Assembly: GCA_033439685.1 (NCBI GenBank)
Contig: JAUEDM010000007.1
Coordinates: 2,842,501-2,906,500, forward strand
Origin: Apodospora peruviana
Lineage: Eukaryota; Ascomycota; Sordariomycetes; Sordariales; Lasiosphaeriaceae
DNA length: 64,000 nucleotides
Direction of reading: 5' to 3'
Part shown: positions 35,067 through 46,091 of the stretch, in pieces
How positions within the stretch are numbered: position 1 is the stretch's first letter
How the letters are laid out: every line of letters starts with the position of its first letter
Position numbers and translations under genes: made by a program
Notes under the pieces: generated by a model
What the model was told of the DNA's origin: nothing
The model's input: only the letters and a program-made list of their open reading frames with translations
Databases searched by the model: none

Positions 35067-35739
35067 TTATGTCTCCGCGCCGCCAGTCCAGTTTACTTGG
35101 CAGCCAGCAGCAGCAGCAGTGGTACCAGTAGTAGGCACCGTCAACCCCGACCATCTCTTTCTCGGCTTCCACTTAACCCAGTCCCCGTCATCAGGCACCG
35201 ATGCCGGTCTTCCTCTGTCCAGGGTGTACATAGACGTAAGATCTTCAATTGTCAAGTCCTCCGCCTTCTTACCCCTCATAACGAGCGCACCAGGTCCACC
35301 GCCAACCCAACCAATTGCCTTCACCTCTCCGGAGTCCATCCACGCCGCGGAGCCAGCCGGAGAAGCCGCAGCACCGGCCGCCTCGACCAGGGCCCGCCAT
35401 ATCGACATGGTCGGAAAGCACCATGTCGATCGAAACCGGTTTTCCCGGTGGAAGAGTTACGAAGGCGTCAAAGGCCGACAGAAGACCCGTAGCCCACCGG
35501 TTAACTAGCGTAACTGTTGGGACTGGAAACAGAGGGCCGTTCAACCGGTTGCCGCCGAGCAATGGGAGGGTGATTTCCATCAGGCCGAGTCCGCCAGCGA
35601 GAGGGTCCAGCGGTGAGCCCCAGGTCACCAGGGTGTACGTCTCATCGGTCTCGGAGCGGTTGTTCAGGACGACGCGGATGGTCGGGGGCAATTTCGAGAT
35701 TTGGGTCAGCCAGATGGAGATCGGTATGGTGTTGGACAT
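35067..35739 (-). pseudogene. Frameshifted paralogue of the 49.8-kb gene (deuterolysin-propeptide-like)
   Basis: From ATG 35739 the frame reads MSNTIPISIWLTQISKLPPT, then RVVLNNRSETDETYTLVTWG, SPLDPLAGGLGL and DAFVTLPPGKPVSIDMVLSD. It is collinear with the intact protein at 49807-50391 (TYTLLTWSSPLDPLALALGL, MDAFVTLSPGESASNEVVF). After VDMA the frame becomes Gly-rich nonsense, while the neighbouring frame continues as ALVEAAGAAASPAGS and later DWVKWKPRKRW, matching the paralogue's ALVDAAAGSAADPG and SVVKWKPRKIW. One extra G in the ggcccgcc stretch near 35391-35397 explains the break. The rest of the gene is well kept, so the lesion is recent or a sequencing error. There is no signal peptide. 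Function is unknown; see the intact copy. Confidence 0.8.
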
Positions 35740-36736
35740 GGTGTGCCTGCGGTGGTGGGATGAATAGGCGTAGTAGGGAGGCTGTCTGCGGCTGTTGGTA
35801 ATTATTCTCGAGATTCTAGGTCGGACGCGCGTATTAGGTAGGTATATATACCACTTGCCTTTTCCCGCGGATGGAGTTAATTTTGTGTGTTTATGTGCCG
35901 GTTTACTCCATAAGGTTGGCTCTGACGAAGGACTTCGGGTCAGAATGATGGGAAGGTGATTTTCAAGTTAATGGCCTGCATTGCTGCGGATTAACAGCTG
36001 TAATTTATGTAAGTGCACAATTCTACGGTCCACAACGTTGACCTTCATCACACGCAGGGAGGACCTCAGAAATAGTATTCTTGGTCGACTCTTCCAGGAC
36101 GTGAAATGAATTTACAGGATATTTTACAACCCGTCGATTATATATTTCAAATGCACCTTGCTTAAGGATCCACAGGCATGGCTATTTTGCTTGTACGAGG
36201 TGTTGAGCTCTCGTGGGCGCGCACGGTCAGGCACGTGTTGAGCATGAGGACGTCGCCGATATACGTGTTTCTGAGCGACGGCGGCGGTATATTGGCACGG
36301 ATTACAGTCACCATAAATACGCTAACCACAGGAAGCCGAATCAGCCCCGCGAACGTCAACACCAAGGTGCCCTCGTCACTTGTTCGACAAGTGTCTATCT
36401 GACTGGAAAGGGTCAAACGGACAACAGCTGAAGAGAGGTGTTTAAAGTATTAAAAAAAAAACAACAAAAAAAAAAAAAAACGATTGGAGCAAATTGTTCC
36501 TCTTACCTCTTTCAGACGGGTATGGCTGGCTATATCAGTAAAGTAATTAGACAGAAATTAAGTTCAAACAGCCAACGCACTGGAGTAGACCAACACAAGG
36601 CTATAATTAACAAATGTCTCATTCCATTCCATGATATCATTACGCCTTATAAGCCGGCCTGCCTATCTCCAAAGGCATCACTAAAATAAAATTATATCAT
36701 GATATAACCTGATATCAAACACCACATGTAGATGTC
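35740..36736. other. Intergenic region with poly-A tract
   Basis: No gene is seen. Bases 36451-36480 form an A-rich run broken by a few C. The region holds the promoter of the 35.7-kb gene and the 3' end of the peptide transporter. Confidence 0.55.
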
Positions 36737-38706
36737 TTACGACTTCTCGTTCAGAATCTTCTGATCCTGCGCCTTATTCGCCGCCTCAACGCCAACCTCG
36801 CTCTCGTGATCCGAATCCCTCCGCATATCAGAGAAATCGGTATTGATCACAAACTCCTCCTTGTCAATATGCTTGAACGTCCAGTAGAAAATAACAGTCA
36901 ACACAGCACCAGCGATAGTCGGCCCCGCAAACGCCCAGATGAGGAAGGGGTCCCTGATCGCGGGAGCTGTGGCAAGACCGATCGCCGCGGAAATGGCTGT
37001 CATGAACAGGTTGATCGACGTGACGACACCCTTCATGTTCTTCGGCGAGCGGGAGTACGCGATGCCGTAGGCAGTGACGTTGACAAACACTTCCGAGACG
37101 GCAGTCAGGATGATAGGAATCGAGTAGAGCCAGTACGAGACGGTCGAGAGCGGGTTCTCGCCCTCCGGAACGATGTCGGCGCAGGTGGTTGCGTCGTAGC
37201 CGCAGGGGGAGGTCTGGTAGACGTAGTACTGCAGGACCGAGAAGCCGACGGACCCAATGGTGCAGAGGGCGAAGCCGAATGTCATGCGGCTGATGGGTCC
37301 CCATTTAATGCCGGCTTTGCGGAGGGCGGGATAAATTAGGTGGTTCATAATCGGGACGGCTATCACGCTCATATGTCAGTGGTTGTGAGGGAGAGGGATG
37401 AAGGGGACAAGAGACATACCGACGACGATGGAGACCGAGTTGAGGTTGTCGAGCAGATCGTTGGGTACACCGCCCGTGTCCATGCCAGCGGTAAGAGCAT
37501 TGGCAGCCGCACCCAGAGCACCATCATTAATGAAGAAGATGGGAAGAAACAGGAAGATACCCGACGCCTGGAACGTGCGGCGAACATCGTTCACGAACTC
37601 GTCGTCATACCCGTAAACCTTGGTGCTGCCCGCCGCGGCGCGCACGCTCGGCTTGGCATGCTCCCAGAAACCCTTGCGGCCGAAACCAGTGATACCAGCA
37701 TAGCGGAGCGCGTCGCCGGTCACCTTGAACACGTTGCCGAGATCGGACCCTCCGGGTGGCTGCTTGACCAGACGAGGGTTGAGGTACCACAGCAGCGGCG
37801 GGAGCATCAGATACAGGATGGTCGGGATCAGATACGCGGCCCAGTAGCCGACGATCTTGGCGAGGTAGGTGGTCGGGATACCGAAGCACGCGCCGATGTT
37901 GATGAGCAGATAGAACCACAGCATGACGCTGTTGATGGACTCCCCCGGGTCGACGATGACCCTCTCGCCGTCCTGCTCGATCACGTGGGCGACCTTGTGC
38001 GGGGACTGGTCCATGATTGTGGGAGAAATATTCGGCTTGAACTGCGCCGCGCCGATGGCGAGCATGTACAGCGACAGCGCGAACGGGCCGATGGCGTTGC
38101 CACTTTGAAGAATGGACGGGATGGCGGACACAATCATGATGATGTGGGCGACGCCGCAGACTGCCACGCCCCAGCAGATCATCTTGAAGCGGCCGTACCT
38201 GGTGTCGGCGAGCCAACCAAAGAAGACTGGAAGCGCATAGGCCAGGAACTTGAAGGCTTCTGTCATGGCGGTCGCGACGACGGAGCCCTTGCCCAGAGCA
38301 CCGGCGGTATACCGCGAGTTGGGGGCGGCGGCACCGGCACCGTTGCCGTCGAGCGGCAAGGGGGCGCGGATGAAGTTCTTGTAGACCTGATTGCAGCCGT
38401 AGTAGGAAGCGCGCTCGGCGAACTCGACGGCACAGAGGTAGTAGCACGACGCGGGCATCTTGCCGGCCACGCGCCGGAGGGTCGACTTTTCTTCCTCTGT
38501 GGGCAGGACGAGCCCGTGGTAGGTCTCGTGCTCATCCGAGTCGTAGACCGGAGGGGAGGGCTTGGCGTCGCTTGTGATTTCGTGCGACGCGCGCACGGCG
38601 CTCACGGGGGCGCCCGCCGTGGGGATTGTTGCGGCGGTGTCTGTGTATGTGTGTTAATTAGTTGACTCGATTGTTTTTGGGACTGGATCCATGTTTGCCT
38701 ACCCAT
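36737..38706 (-). CDS. Proton-coupled oligopeptide transporter (POT/PTR2 family)
   Basis: Three exons give 615 residues: a 4-nt first exon (38706-38703, ATG plus G), then 38640-37420 and 37359-36737. Introns are 62 and 60 nt. No other ATG continues into the coding frame, so the tiny first exon (MDTAATIPTAG after splicing) is the best start. POT signatures are clear: CAVEFAERASYYG near residue 75, FFGWLADTRYGRFKMICWG as the second conserved loop, and NSVMLWFYLLINIGACFG. About twelve hydrophobic segments fit a major-facilitator fold. It should import di- and tripeptides with protons at the plasma membrane. The C-terminus is hydrophilic and acidic. Confidence 0.95.
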
Positions 38707-39340
38707 TGTGCTGGTGTCTCCTGTGGAAAGGGATGCAGTGCCGAGTCCTCTGTCACCTCTGGGTCCGAGGGTATATGAGAAGGGGGGAGACGGCAGAGAT
38801 AAGGCGTGCTGGTGGGAGAAAGCAGAGACAGACAAGACAGCTCGACCCGGGAGCAGGCGAGACGGAATGCCTAGATATACCATCCCCCGGGCTGCTGCAT
38901 GGATTTGCCATTTCTGGCGGCTATATTAACGATGCTTGGCCTTGTGGTACATTATTACTTCGTATGGACCAGCACTGGCATGTGGTGGTCCATATGGTGC
39001 GTGTGTGGTGTAAAGGCTTCGTTCTGTTTCTGGACGGCAGGCTTGGCGGTCTTGGTACCTTGGCATAGTGGATTGGGCGGGCAGCACGGCACCTTGCTAA
39101 CAGTGGAGGGTACAGGGGGGTTCAGTTAAGCTTGGAGGCGTTCCGACGGCGTCTGGGCTTCCTTCTGCCGGGCCCATGGCTGTCTTGGGCAGGTGCAGCA
39201 AGCTTTTGCTTGGCAATTGGCACTTGCCAAGGGACTCTTGTTCTGATCTTATCTGCCTTTTTCCGACGGATTAAGCTCGCAGCCAATCATCTCTCGGAAA
39301 GATGAAGTACAGATAGGGAGCGATTGGCTGATCCCACGTA
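38707..39340. other. Intergenic region
   Basis: This is the promoter side of the peptide transporter. No gene is seen. Confidence 0.5.
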
Positions 39341-40245
39341 GCAGCAGTTCCAGCCAACAAAAAACGCAATCCAACAGTCAATATCGACATACTTCCGCTT
39401 TAGGAAGGTAACGCTCAGTGACTTTCCACTGGGATCTGAAGCAAAAGCACCAGCACAAAGGGCAACGAAGCGAGAGCATGCACCATACCACCACGTACAG
39501 CAGGCCAAGTCAACTGCGATTAGACTAGCAACAGCCAGGCAAAAGCGGACAAAGCTTCCGGAATGGGTGGGCAAGTTCTCAAAGACCATCGATGTGGCGC
39601 TCCCGGGCAGACACACTCACGACCTGTACGACAAGCTGAAGCGAAAAGAGGCCTGTATACTGGCACAGCTCCGGACAGGTATGGCGAGATTAAACGGATT
39701 TTTATGTAAAATCGGAGCTGCTGAATCCGACCTATGCGATTGCGGTCATGCGAAGGAAACAGTAGATCACTTTCTGCTACGATGCGTAAGGGGACAGCTT
39801 TACGAAGGTATGCGTCAATGTACAACAACAAGACGGGGGAGTCTCTCGTTCTATCTGGGAGGAAAAGCGCCATCGGACCCCAAGAAATGGTCGCCAGACA
39901 TGAAGGCGGTTCGGGCAATGATCAAGTACGCCATGTCAACGGGAAAATTGGATTTGGATGTGGAGAGAATAGATCGATTGCAGTAAGAGAACTCGACCAA
40001 GGGGCCCACGTAGCCTCAACCAGTAGATCCTGCTTCAGCTGCTGAAGATAGGACGCTGAACACTTGGAGAATATAACCTCCCAGGCGATCTGCTAATAAC
40101 ACGACAAGTGGCATCGGGTGGTCTAAAGATGAAAAAGTAGAGGGCTTGGACGAGGCAATGGTAGAAGCATATGAATCGAATGTAGTTAGCGTGCATAGGC
40201 CCTTTAGGCTTAGTGCCTCCGGGCGAAATAAATTCCATCCATCCA
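39341..40245 (+). mobile_element. 5'-truncated Tad1-like LINE (non-LTR retrotransposon) tail
   Basis: An open frame from 39342 to TAA 39984-39986 reads as the C-terminal end of a fungal LINE polyprotein: basic sequence after the RNase H domain, KLPEWVGKFSKTIDVALPGR, LAQLRTGMARLNGFLCKIGA, and the terminal zinc knuckle-like CDCGHAKETVDHFLLRC. About 250 bases of 3' UTR follow and end ggcttagtgcctccgggcga then aaataaattccatccatcc, a form typical of Tad1-group 3' ends. Endonuclease, reverse transcriptase and most of RNase H are missing. A 5'-truncated copy like this is what incomplete target-primed reverse transcription leaves behind. It cannot move by itself. Confidence 0.75.
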
Positions 40246-43200
40246 AGGTAACGCTAAATGTAGGAGGTGACAAGACATTATACCCTCTTTGACATGGACC
40301 CTGCACTGGCGGGTGAGACGCCTTTATTGGCTAGCTCGCTCTTCTTGTGTTCACCGAAGCAGGAACAAGAATGGCGTCCGAGAGGAGGCGATTAGAAGAA
40401 AGAGAAGAAAAATATCGCCGCACGGCCAACTCCGCCAACCCCAACCCATCGCCGAACTGAACCCCAGATTCGCATGTCGACACCCTGTCGGACCACGGTT
40501 AATGGTTCAACCGTTTTTAACCCCGACCAATCACGCGCGCCCGATATTGCATTAATACATGCGTATTGATGTCTATGTCTGGTCGTATTTTGTCCCGCCG
40601 ACGGTTATCCCGTCCTGGGCCCATGCTCGACAGAAACGAGCAATCAGACAGGTGATTTGAAATTGATGAAAGATAACAGAAAGGGGATCGTACTTTGTGC
40701 TGTGCGACTCGGCGCGCCATATGATGGCTACCCGCAACGGCGACTCTCCGGCCAATCTTTTTTTAAGCTTCGGAACTTCATCCACTCTCTTTTCTGAAGC
40801 TGGTCTTGTGGATTCACAAGGGACCCGCAGGTGGCAAGTTAACCTCAGCACCGAGGCCACGGAAACGGCAGGACCACGCCTTGCTTAGATTGAATCAGGG
40901 TTCGAGAAGCTCTGAATGAGGCAGGCTAGAAAGCAGCTGTGGATAGCAGATCAACCTGGTGACCAGCTCAGAATGTGGAGAAGAAACAAAAACTAGTCGT
41001 GCCCAGACTGTTCCTGCTGCTGGTTCGGGAAGGAGACGGTTGGTGCCCAGACTGCCGCGCGCAAGATTTGTCGCCAAATTCTCGGAATTCAACGTTGGGT
41101 GCACGGCCAACCTGGGGACCTGACTCGCCTCTTTCTCCATTTTGGCAGCGATATGCCTGCTCTGAGCTCTCTCCACCAGCCATTCTTTCTCCATCCCCAG
41201 ACTTCAATCAGCATGTCCACCGCCGCTGCCTAGGTACACATTATCGATTTCTTATCTATCTTGACAATCGACAACCAACCACCAGCCTCGGCCCAAGTTT
41301 TCATTGCTCTCCTCTCAAGTTGGTAGACGATGCGATGTGCTTACTATGTCAAGTCCTTTTGCCATCTTGGGATATATCAACGAATTGATACCTTTTCCGA
41401 CAAGATCAGGCACCACACTTGAACACATGCAATGGAAGTCAACCCGTCGACACCTGCGTATGTACAATACGAACACCGTCGTACCATCGAATGCATCCAG
41501 GTGGGGTAATCAAGAAAGTTCCCAAGCAGGCACGTGGCAGGTAAAGAAGGAACCTAGATATCTTTAGGTCGTCGCCGGGTGTCAGTGCGTCCACCCCCCG
41601 GGGATAGCTTCTTTGTTGAGAACAAACTGGGGAAATGATAATTTCCTGGCATCATTAAGTGGAGCGAAATGCGAGGGTGGTGGTACATAACACCCAAGTC
41701 CGGGAATCCTGCCGTGCCATTCAACCAGGCAATCCTGGCAAGACAGCTCGCAGAGTCGCAGTGCCGCTGCTTGCCGCCAACTGCCAACGACTGGGGTTCA
41801 GCGGCCGCCCCTTGCCATCTTCTTTCTGTTCACGGTCCAGCTCATGTCGCCATCGATTAGTGGGCTTGGAATCATTTCCTCCATGTTTGACTGGTGGAGT
41901 TCAGGATACAGAGGGAGGTTGGGGATGAGATGAGCGTGATGGTAGCTCGGAGACGCGACGCGCCTTCTCAGCTGCTCCCATATCTCTGGAATTGTTGAGC
42001 TATGAGCATGCCAGGCAGTACCCCAAAGACGCAGGCCTGGCAGTCGCATCATCGACGTGCTGTATAAGCCTGCGTATCGCGCCGAGGAACTCTTCGGATT
42101 GCGAACAAGACCGAGCCTGGGACAGAGAATGTCTAACTCAGAATTCTAGAACAGCTTCTAGAACAACTTGCTTACCTGTTGATATCACTTGTTTCTTCTT
42201 TACAGTCCGGACCTTCGACTGGCTGCCAGCTGAAGTCTTCGCCGGCGATCCCCCAGACCTCGGTGTCGGGGATCCCGGTCACCCTGACTGACTTACCATT
42301 TGCCACACCTTCAACCGAAATCCGAGTCTGAATCTTGCGGTTCCAATTGGGCCGATTACTGGGGCTCTCATACTGCAACTCTAAAGTTCCAAGTGTTACG
42401 AAGGCACGGGAAGCCCCCATAACCTCCACTCACCGCGTGGACACGACGGTTCCATGCTCAGCAGAATGGATGCGCTCCACATCATACCTCCTGCCGTCCT
42501 CCGTGATCTCAAGTATGGGGAAGTATTATGTGGATGGGCATCAATGACCGGGCCGCAGCCCGCAAGTTGTCGAACGGAGACCTCAAGAAGAGTCTTGATA
42601 CTGACCGAAGAGATGGGCAGTTTGGTCTGCTGTCAGATCTCAGCAAGCGTGTGAAAGGACGACTGTGATCCCCTTGGGCTCCCTCAGAGACATGCCATGG
42701 CCGCACTTGCAGCATGCTTGCCCTGGAGGAGCCAGTCAGCCAGCCTGCACCTGTAATTTTATTAATCAGCAAGTACTACTCGCGCTGTTCGACCGGGGAC
42801 TTTGATGTGCGGAGCTGAACTATATTCTATCCAACGGCTGTCCACCTGTCGAGTTCCACCCTGTCTCAAACAGCATACCACGAGCACCCAGGCGGTCGGA
42901 ATGGGTGGCTTCTCATCAACCGCATATCTGAAAACTATCTTATCTTTGTTGTCGTCGCTCTTGGCCCTGTCGTAAATCGTACGTCGATAAACATCTCGAC
43001 ACGAGATACGTACGTAGCTGCCGGAACTGGATTAGTCGAAACGATATACACGCGCGCCTACGTGTACCCGTACGTTGATACTAAGTTTGTTCTTGTCCAA
43101 ACTTGGCTAAACTTGGCTTAACTTGGCTAGCGCTTGGCGGCGTTTGAGTTGGTGCCCCTATTCCCGGCTCCAAGAAGCCAAGGGCCCGTGGGCTAGAAAC

Positions 43201-43794
43201 CTGGAACATAGCAACGCAGATTGGCGCCATGCGAAATCGGTAGGCCTTTCTACGGAAATTTATCTAGTATTATCTTGCGCTAGGAATGACTACTTTAGGT
43301 CGCGAGTTACGCGAATTATTATAGAAGCATAGTTCGTTGACGAAGCTGACAAGTGGATCAATCTTCGACACGGGGAGAATGGTTCAGATAAACAGCCGGG
43401 TTGCAGTCAGCCAGTCAGCTGCCAGGGGAGCAGAATTACGTCTCACGGGATGAGCTGCCTAGACTGACCGACATCATGTATGTAAGCAAATACTAATGAA
43501 ATAAGACTCGTCTATATACCTGCTAATTCCTCCAACTTATAACGTTATACCAAAAGATGGCAAACTAAATACAGATTGAAGTGAAAAGAGTTCCCCAACA
43601 TATACAATCCTCCATCGATCTTATATACAAAAAGACAAAATACATACAGTTTAAACAAACACAAAGGGAAATATATCCAAGCAAAAGATGAAGATTACGC
43701 CTGGAAGACGAGGCAGGGTCATCCTTCCTCAACAACATGAACCCACCCTTTTCTCATTTTACCACATCCTCAACATGTCAACTCAATGGTTAAC
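40246..43794. other. Gene-poor region of 3.5 kb
   Basis: No confident gene. A minus-strand frame at 42172-42429 reads SVRVTGIPDTEVWGIAGEDF and looks protein-like, but no family is recognised and it has no extension. Bases 43095-43130 carry three near-repeats of aacttggct(a/t)a, and the following 200 bases are rich in short AT/GC palindromic words. They look like old transposon debris, without terminal repeats that I can pair. Confidence 0.45.
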
Positions 43795-44607
43795 TCAAGG
43801 ACGTCCCGGGCCCCAGTGCGTGCCAAACCGTCCATTGCGCGACGAGATAACCGGATTGCCATGGTAATCATCCACATACACCCTCTCCGTACCAACCTTG
43901 TTGATCAAGTAGTCCCTGGCAGATGTATTGATCGACCCATCGCCGTTCTCCGTCTCGCGAATGACCCAAATACCATTCGACTTTTGGCGGTAGGCGTTAC
44001 TCGGCGCGCCGTCCAGGATCCACCAGTCCCAGCCCTTCCACGAGCCGCTGCCGTCCTCGCTCCACATCAGCACCGCGCCATCGGTGCCTCTAATCAAGCT
44101 CACATCGCCCCACGCGATGTTGTCCTTGTCAAACGAGAACTCGAACCATGTCGCCAGAGTTTGAGGTTGCCCGTTGAGCAGGTAGTCTTCACCCCGGATA
44201 ATGCGGCCCTCGAAGAGGGCTGGAAGCGAAACGAAGGCGGTCTTGCCGGCCTCGATCCAGATGTATTTGTAGGGGACGCGGTCGCAGCTGTTGTGGTAGA
44301 CGTAGAAGCCGCGCCAGCCGTTGGGGTCGCCGTTTGTGATTCTGATGCCGAGGGTGTTGTCGGCGTCGCCCCAGGTGAATTGGGCCGACGTGGAGCAGAT
44401 CCAGCGCTTTGCGATGGTGGCGTTGGAGATGATGTCTTCGCGTTCGAGGTTGCCGGTCTTGTAGGTCATGAAGGTTGAGGGGTCAACGGCCTTGATGGCG
44501 GCCAGGTCGGGGGCCGGGAAGGATTGGCTTGAGGGAGGGTTGGCTGGGGGAGTGAAGGCTGTCGCGGCGGCGATGAGCCCGGCCGCGGTAAGGAGGGACT
44601 TGAACAT
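43795..44607 (-). CDS. Secreted protein of unknown function (270 residues)
   Basis: A single intronless frame from ATG 44607. Residues 1-18 (MFKSLLTAAGLIAAATAF) form a signal peptide, followed by a Pro/Ser-rich stretch. The body, from KRWICSTSAQFTWGDADNTL through GFYVYHNSCDRVPYKYIWIE, GRIIRGEDYLLNGQPQTLAT and WFEFSFDKDNIAWGDVSLIR to WKGWDWWILDGAPSNAYRQK, is Trp/Asp/Gly-rich and contains two cysteines (ICS, NSC). It resembles secreted hypothetical proteins of moulds with a thaumatin-like beta-sandwich flavour, but the usual thaumatin disulfide pattern is absent. I do not recognise a defined enzymatic motif. Base composition and codon use look like neighbouring real genes. A small extracellular protein or effector-like role is only a guess. 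Confidence 0.8.
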   Translation of the reverse strand: MFKSLLTAAGLIAAATAFTPPANPPSSQSFPAPDLAAIKAVDPSTFMTYKTGNLEREDIISNATIAKRWICSTSAQFTWGDADNTLGIRITNGDPNGWRGFYVYHNSCDRVPYKYIWIEAGKTAFVSLPALFEGRIIRGEDYLLNGQPQTLATWFEFSFDKDNIAWGDVSLIRGTDGAVLMWSEDGSGSWKGWDWWILDGAPSNAYRQKSNGIWVIRETENGDGSINTSARDYLINKVGTERVYVDDYHGNPVISSRNGRFGTHWGPGRP

Positions 44608-46091
44608 GATGATGTTCTGGGGGTTAGTTGTAATGAGTGGCTGCCAGTATAGGACTGGGAAAAGGAGTGAAGCTGATAATGACGGAAAGGAAAGAGTGTT
44701 GATTTGTGCAGGAAAGTCGTCTTCTTTATAGAATGTTGCTGTTGTTTAGGAGTCGAGGAGTTCCAATACATCTCGGACTCCGTTGATACCCCTGAATGCG
44801 CAACATGGCGTGCAAGATACACAGGAGCGCTATGTTCTATTTTGTTGTATGTCAGGTGAGGTTATCTCGGACCCGAGAAGAAAGTATCGTCGGGCCTATT
44901 ACCATCAGACCGGGCCAGACTTTGCTGTGAGATAGCTATTTCTGCACGACTGAGGCACTGAAGGATCTATCACTACTACTCAAGCGTAGTAGGGAAGGCA
45001 AGGCATCCTAAGTCTGTCAAGCGAATATGATGATATCCCGTAGCTATTGTGGAATATTGCTTTCCTACCCAGAAAACATTTGTGAAGTAGTATGATCGTG
45101 AGATCTGATAGCTGGCGGCAGGGCAGTGCTAAGACCATGGGCTGCCCGGGTACCTGGTAGCCCAACCTAGGTTGTCGATCCTTTCGGGCGTTCCCTAGCT
45201 TGGGGACGACCCTATCTTGGATGGTCTAGGCACATTCGCATAATGCGTACCTGGCTGGGGTTGTACCGAAGGAACGGTAGGAGTTATTGGATATCAGCTC
45301 ATTTAAAAGTAAGAACAAGTCCCTCGAGTGGGGGGTTGTTATGTCTAGGAGACTCTGAATCGGAGAATAACAAGCTAGGGATACAAACTTGCGAGCTACA
45401 GAGGAACTTCAAACTCCAAGAGGATGCGAATCAGCACTGTATCCTGTGTTCTAGAGAATAGTTTGGCGATCGAGAATCGTTTCATGAGAGACGGTTGAAA
45501 CTCACACCAGTCATCGACTACTATGATGCTCATCGTATAAGGATTTTTGTCCATCTTTCTGTATGATTTACCAAGAACAAGAGGGTTACCTCACGTGTGC
45601 AGAGCCCAGCGGGATGGACCCTTGTTCTTGCAACGTTTCTGTTCAGAGTCCTCTGCGGCGCAGTCGCAGCCGAGAGCGGGAAGCCGCCCACGCCTTGTCT
45701 TCTTTGGGACAATGAGGCCACGTTTTGGATTATCAGCTCTTCCAGCTGGACGAAGCTTCAAGAATCCCTGCGCAAACCTGACCAAATAAGTATGCTTGTC
45801 CGAGGTGTAATGTTAAAAAGACTGAGAGTTTTGCAGAATCACCAAAGTCCATTGCTACCCAAGGAGGTATTGAGCTATGCTGAAGTCCGAGCTAACCCTT
45901 GTTGACAAGCCTCTTTCAGTTTCCAAGACGACCTTTAAAAACTGCGAAAGGGGGAAGTCGGCCGCCAGCCCGTTGCAGTTTACAAGCCTCCAGCATTATG
46001 ATCCCTTCGCAAGCCAGCAATCTTATTCCCACGTGGTTATATGACGGTACCGATCCATCTCGCCCCAGCAGTCGGCCCGTACGGATTTTCT
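44608..46091. other. Intergenic region
   Basis: No gene is seen between the 43.8-kb secreted protein (promoter side) and the 3' end of the deuterolysin. Short frames carry no known motif. Confidence 0.5.

Noticed and set aside
37340..38665. 441-codon plus-strand frame opposite the peptide transporter
   Set aside because: Highly charged R/D/G/H composition without motifs is typical of an antisense shadow; the minus strand has clear POT signatures.
43080..43340. Possible DNA transposon end with aacttggct repeats
   Set aside because: No opposite inverted repeat or target-site duplication could be paired by eye.
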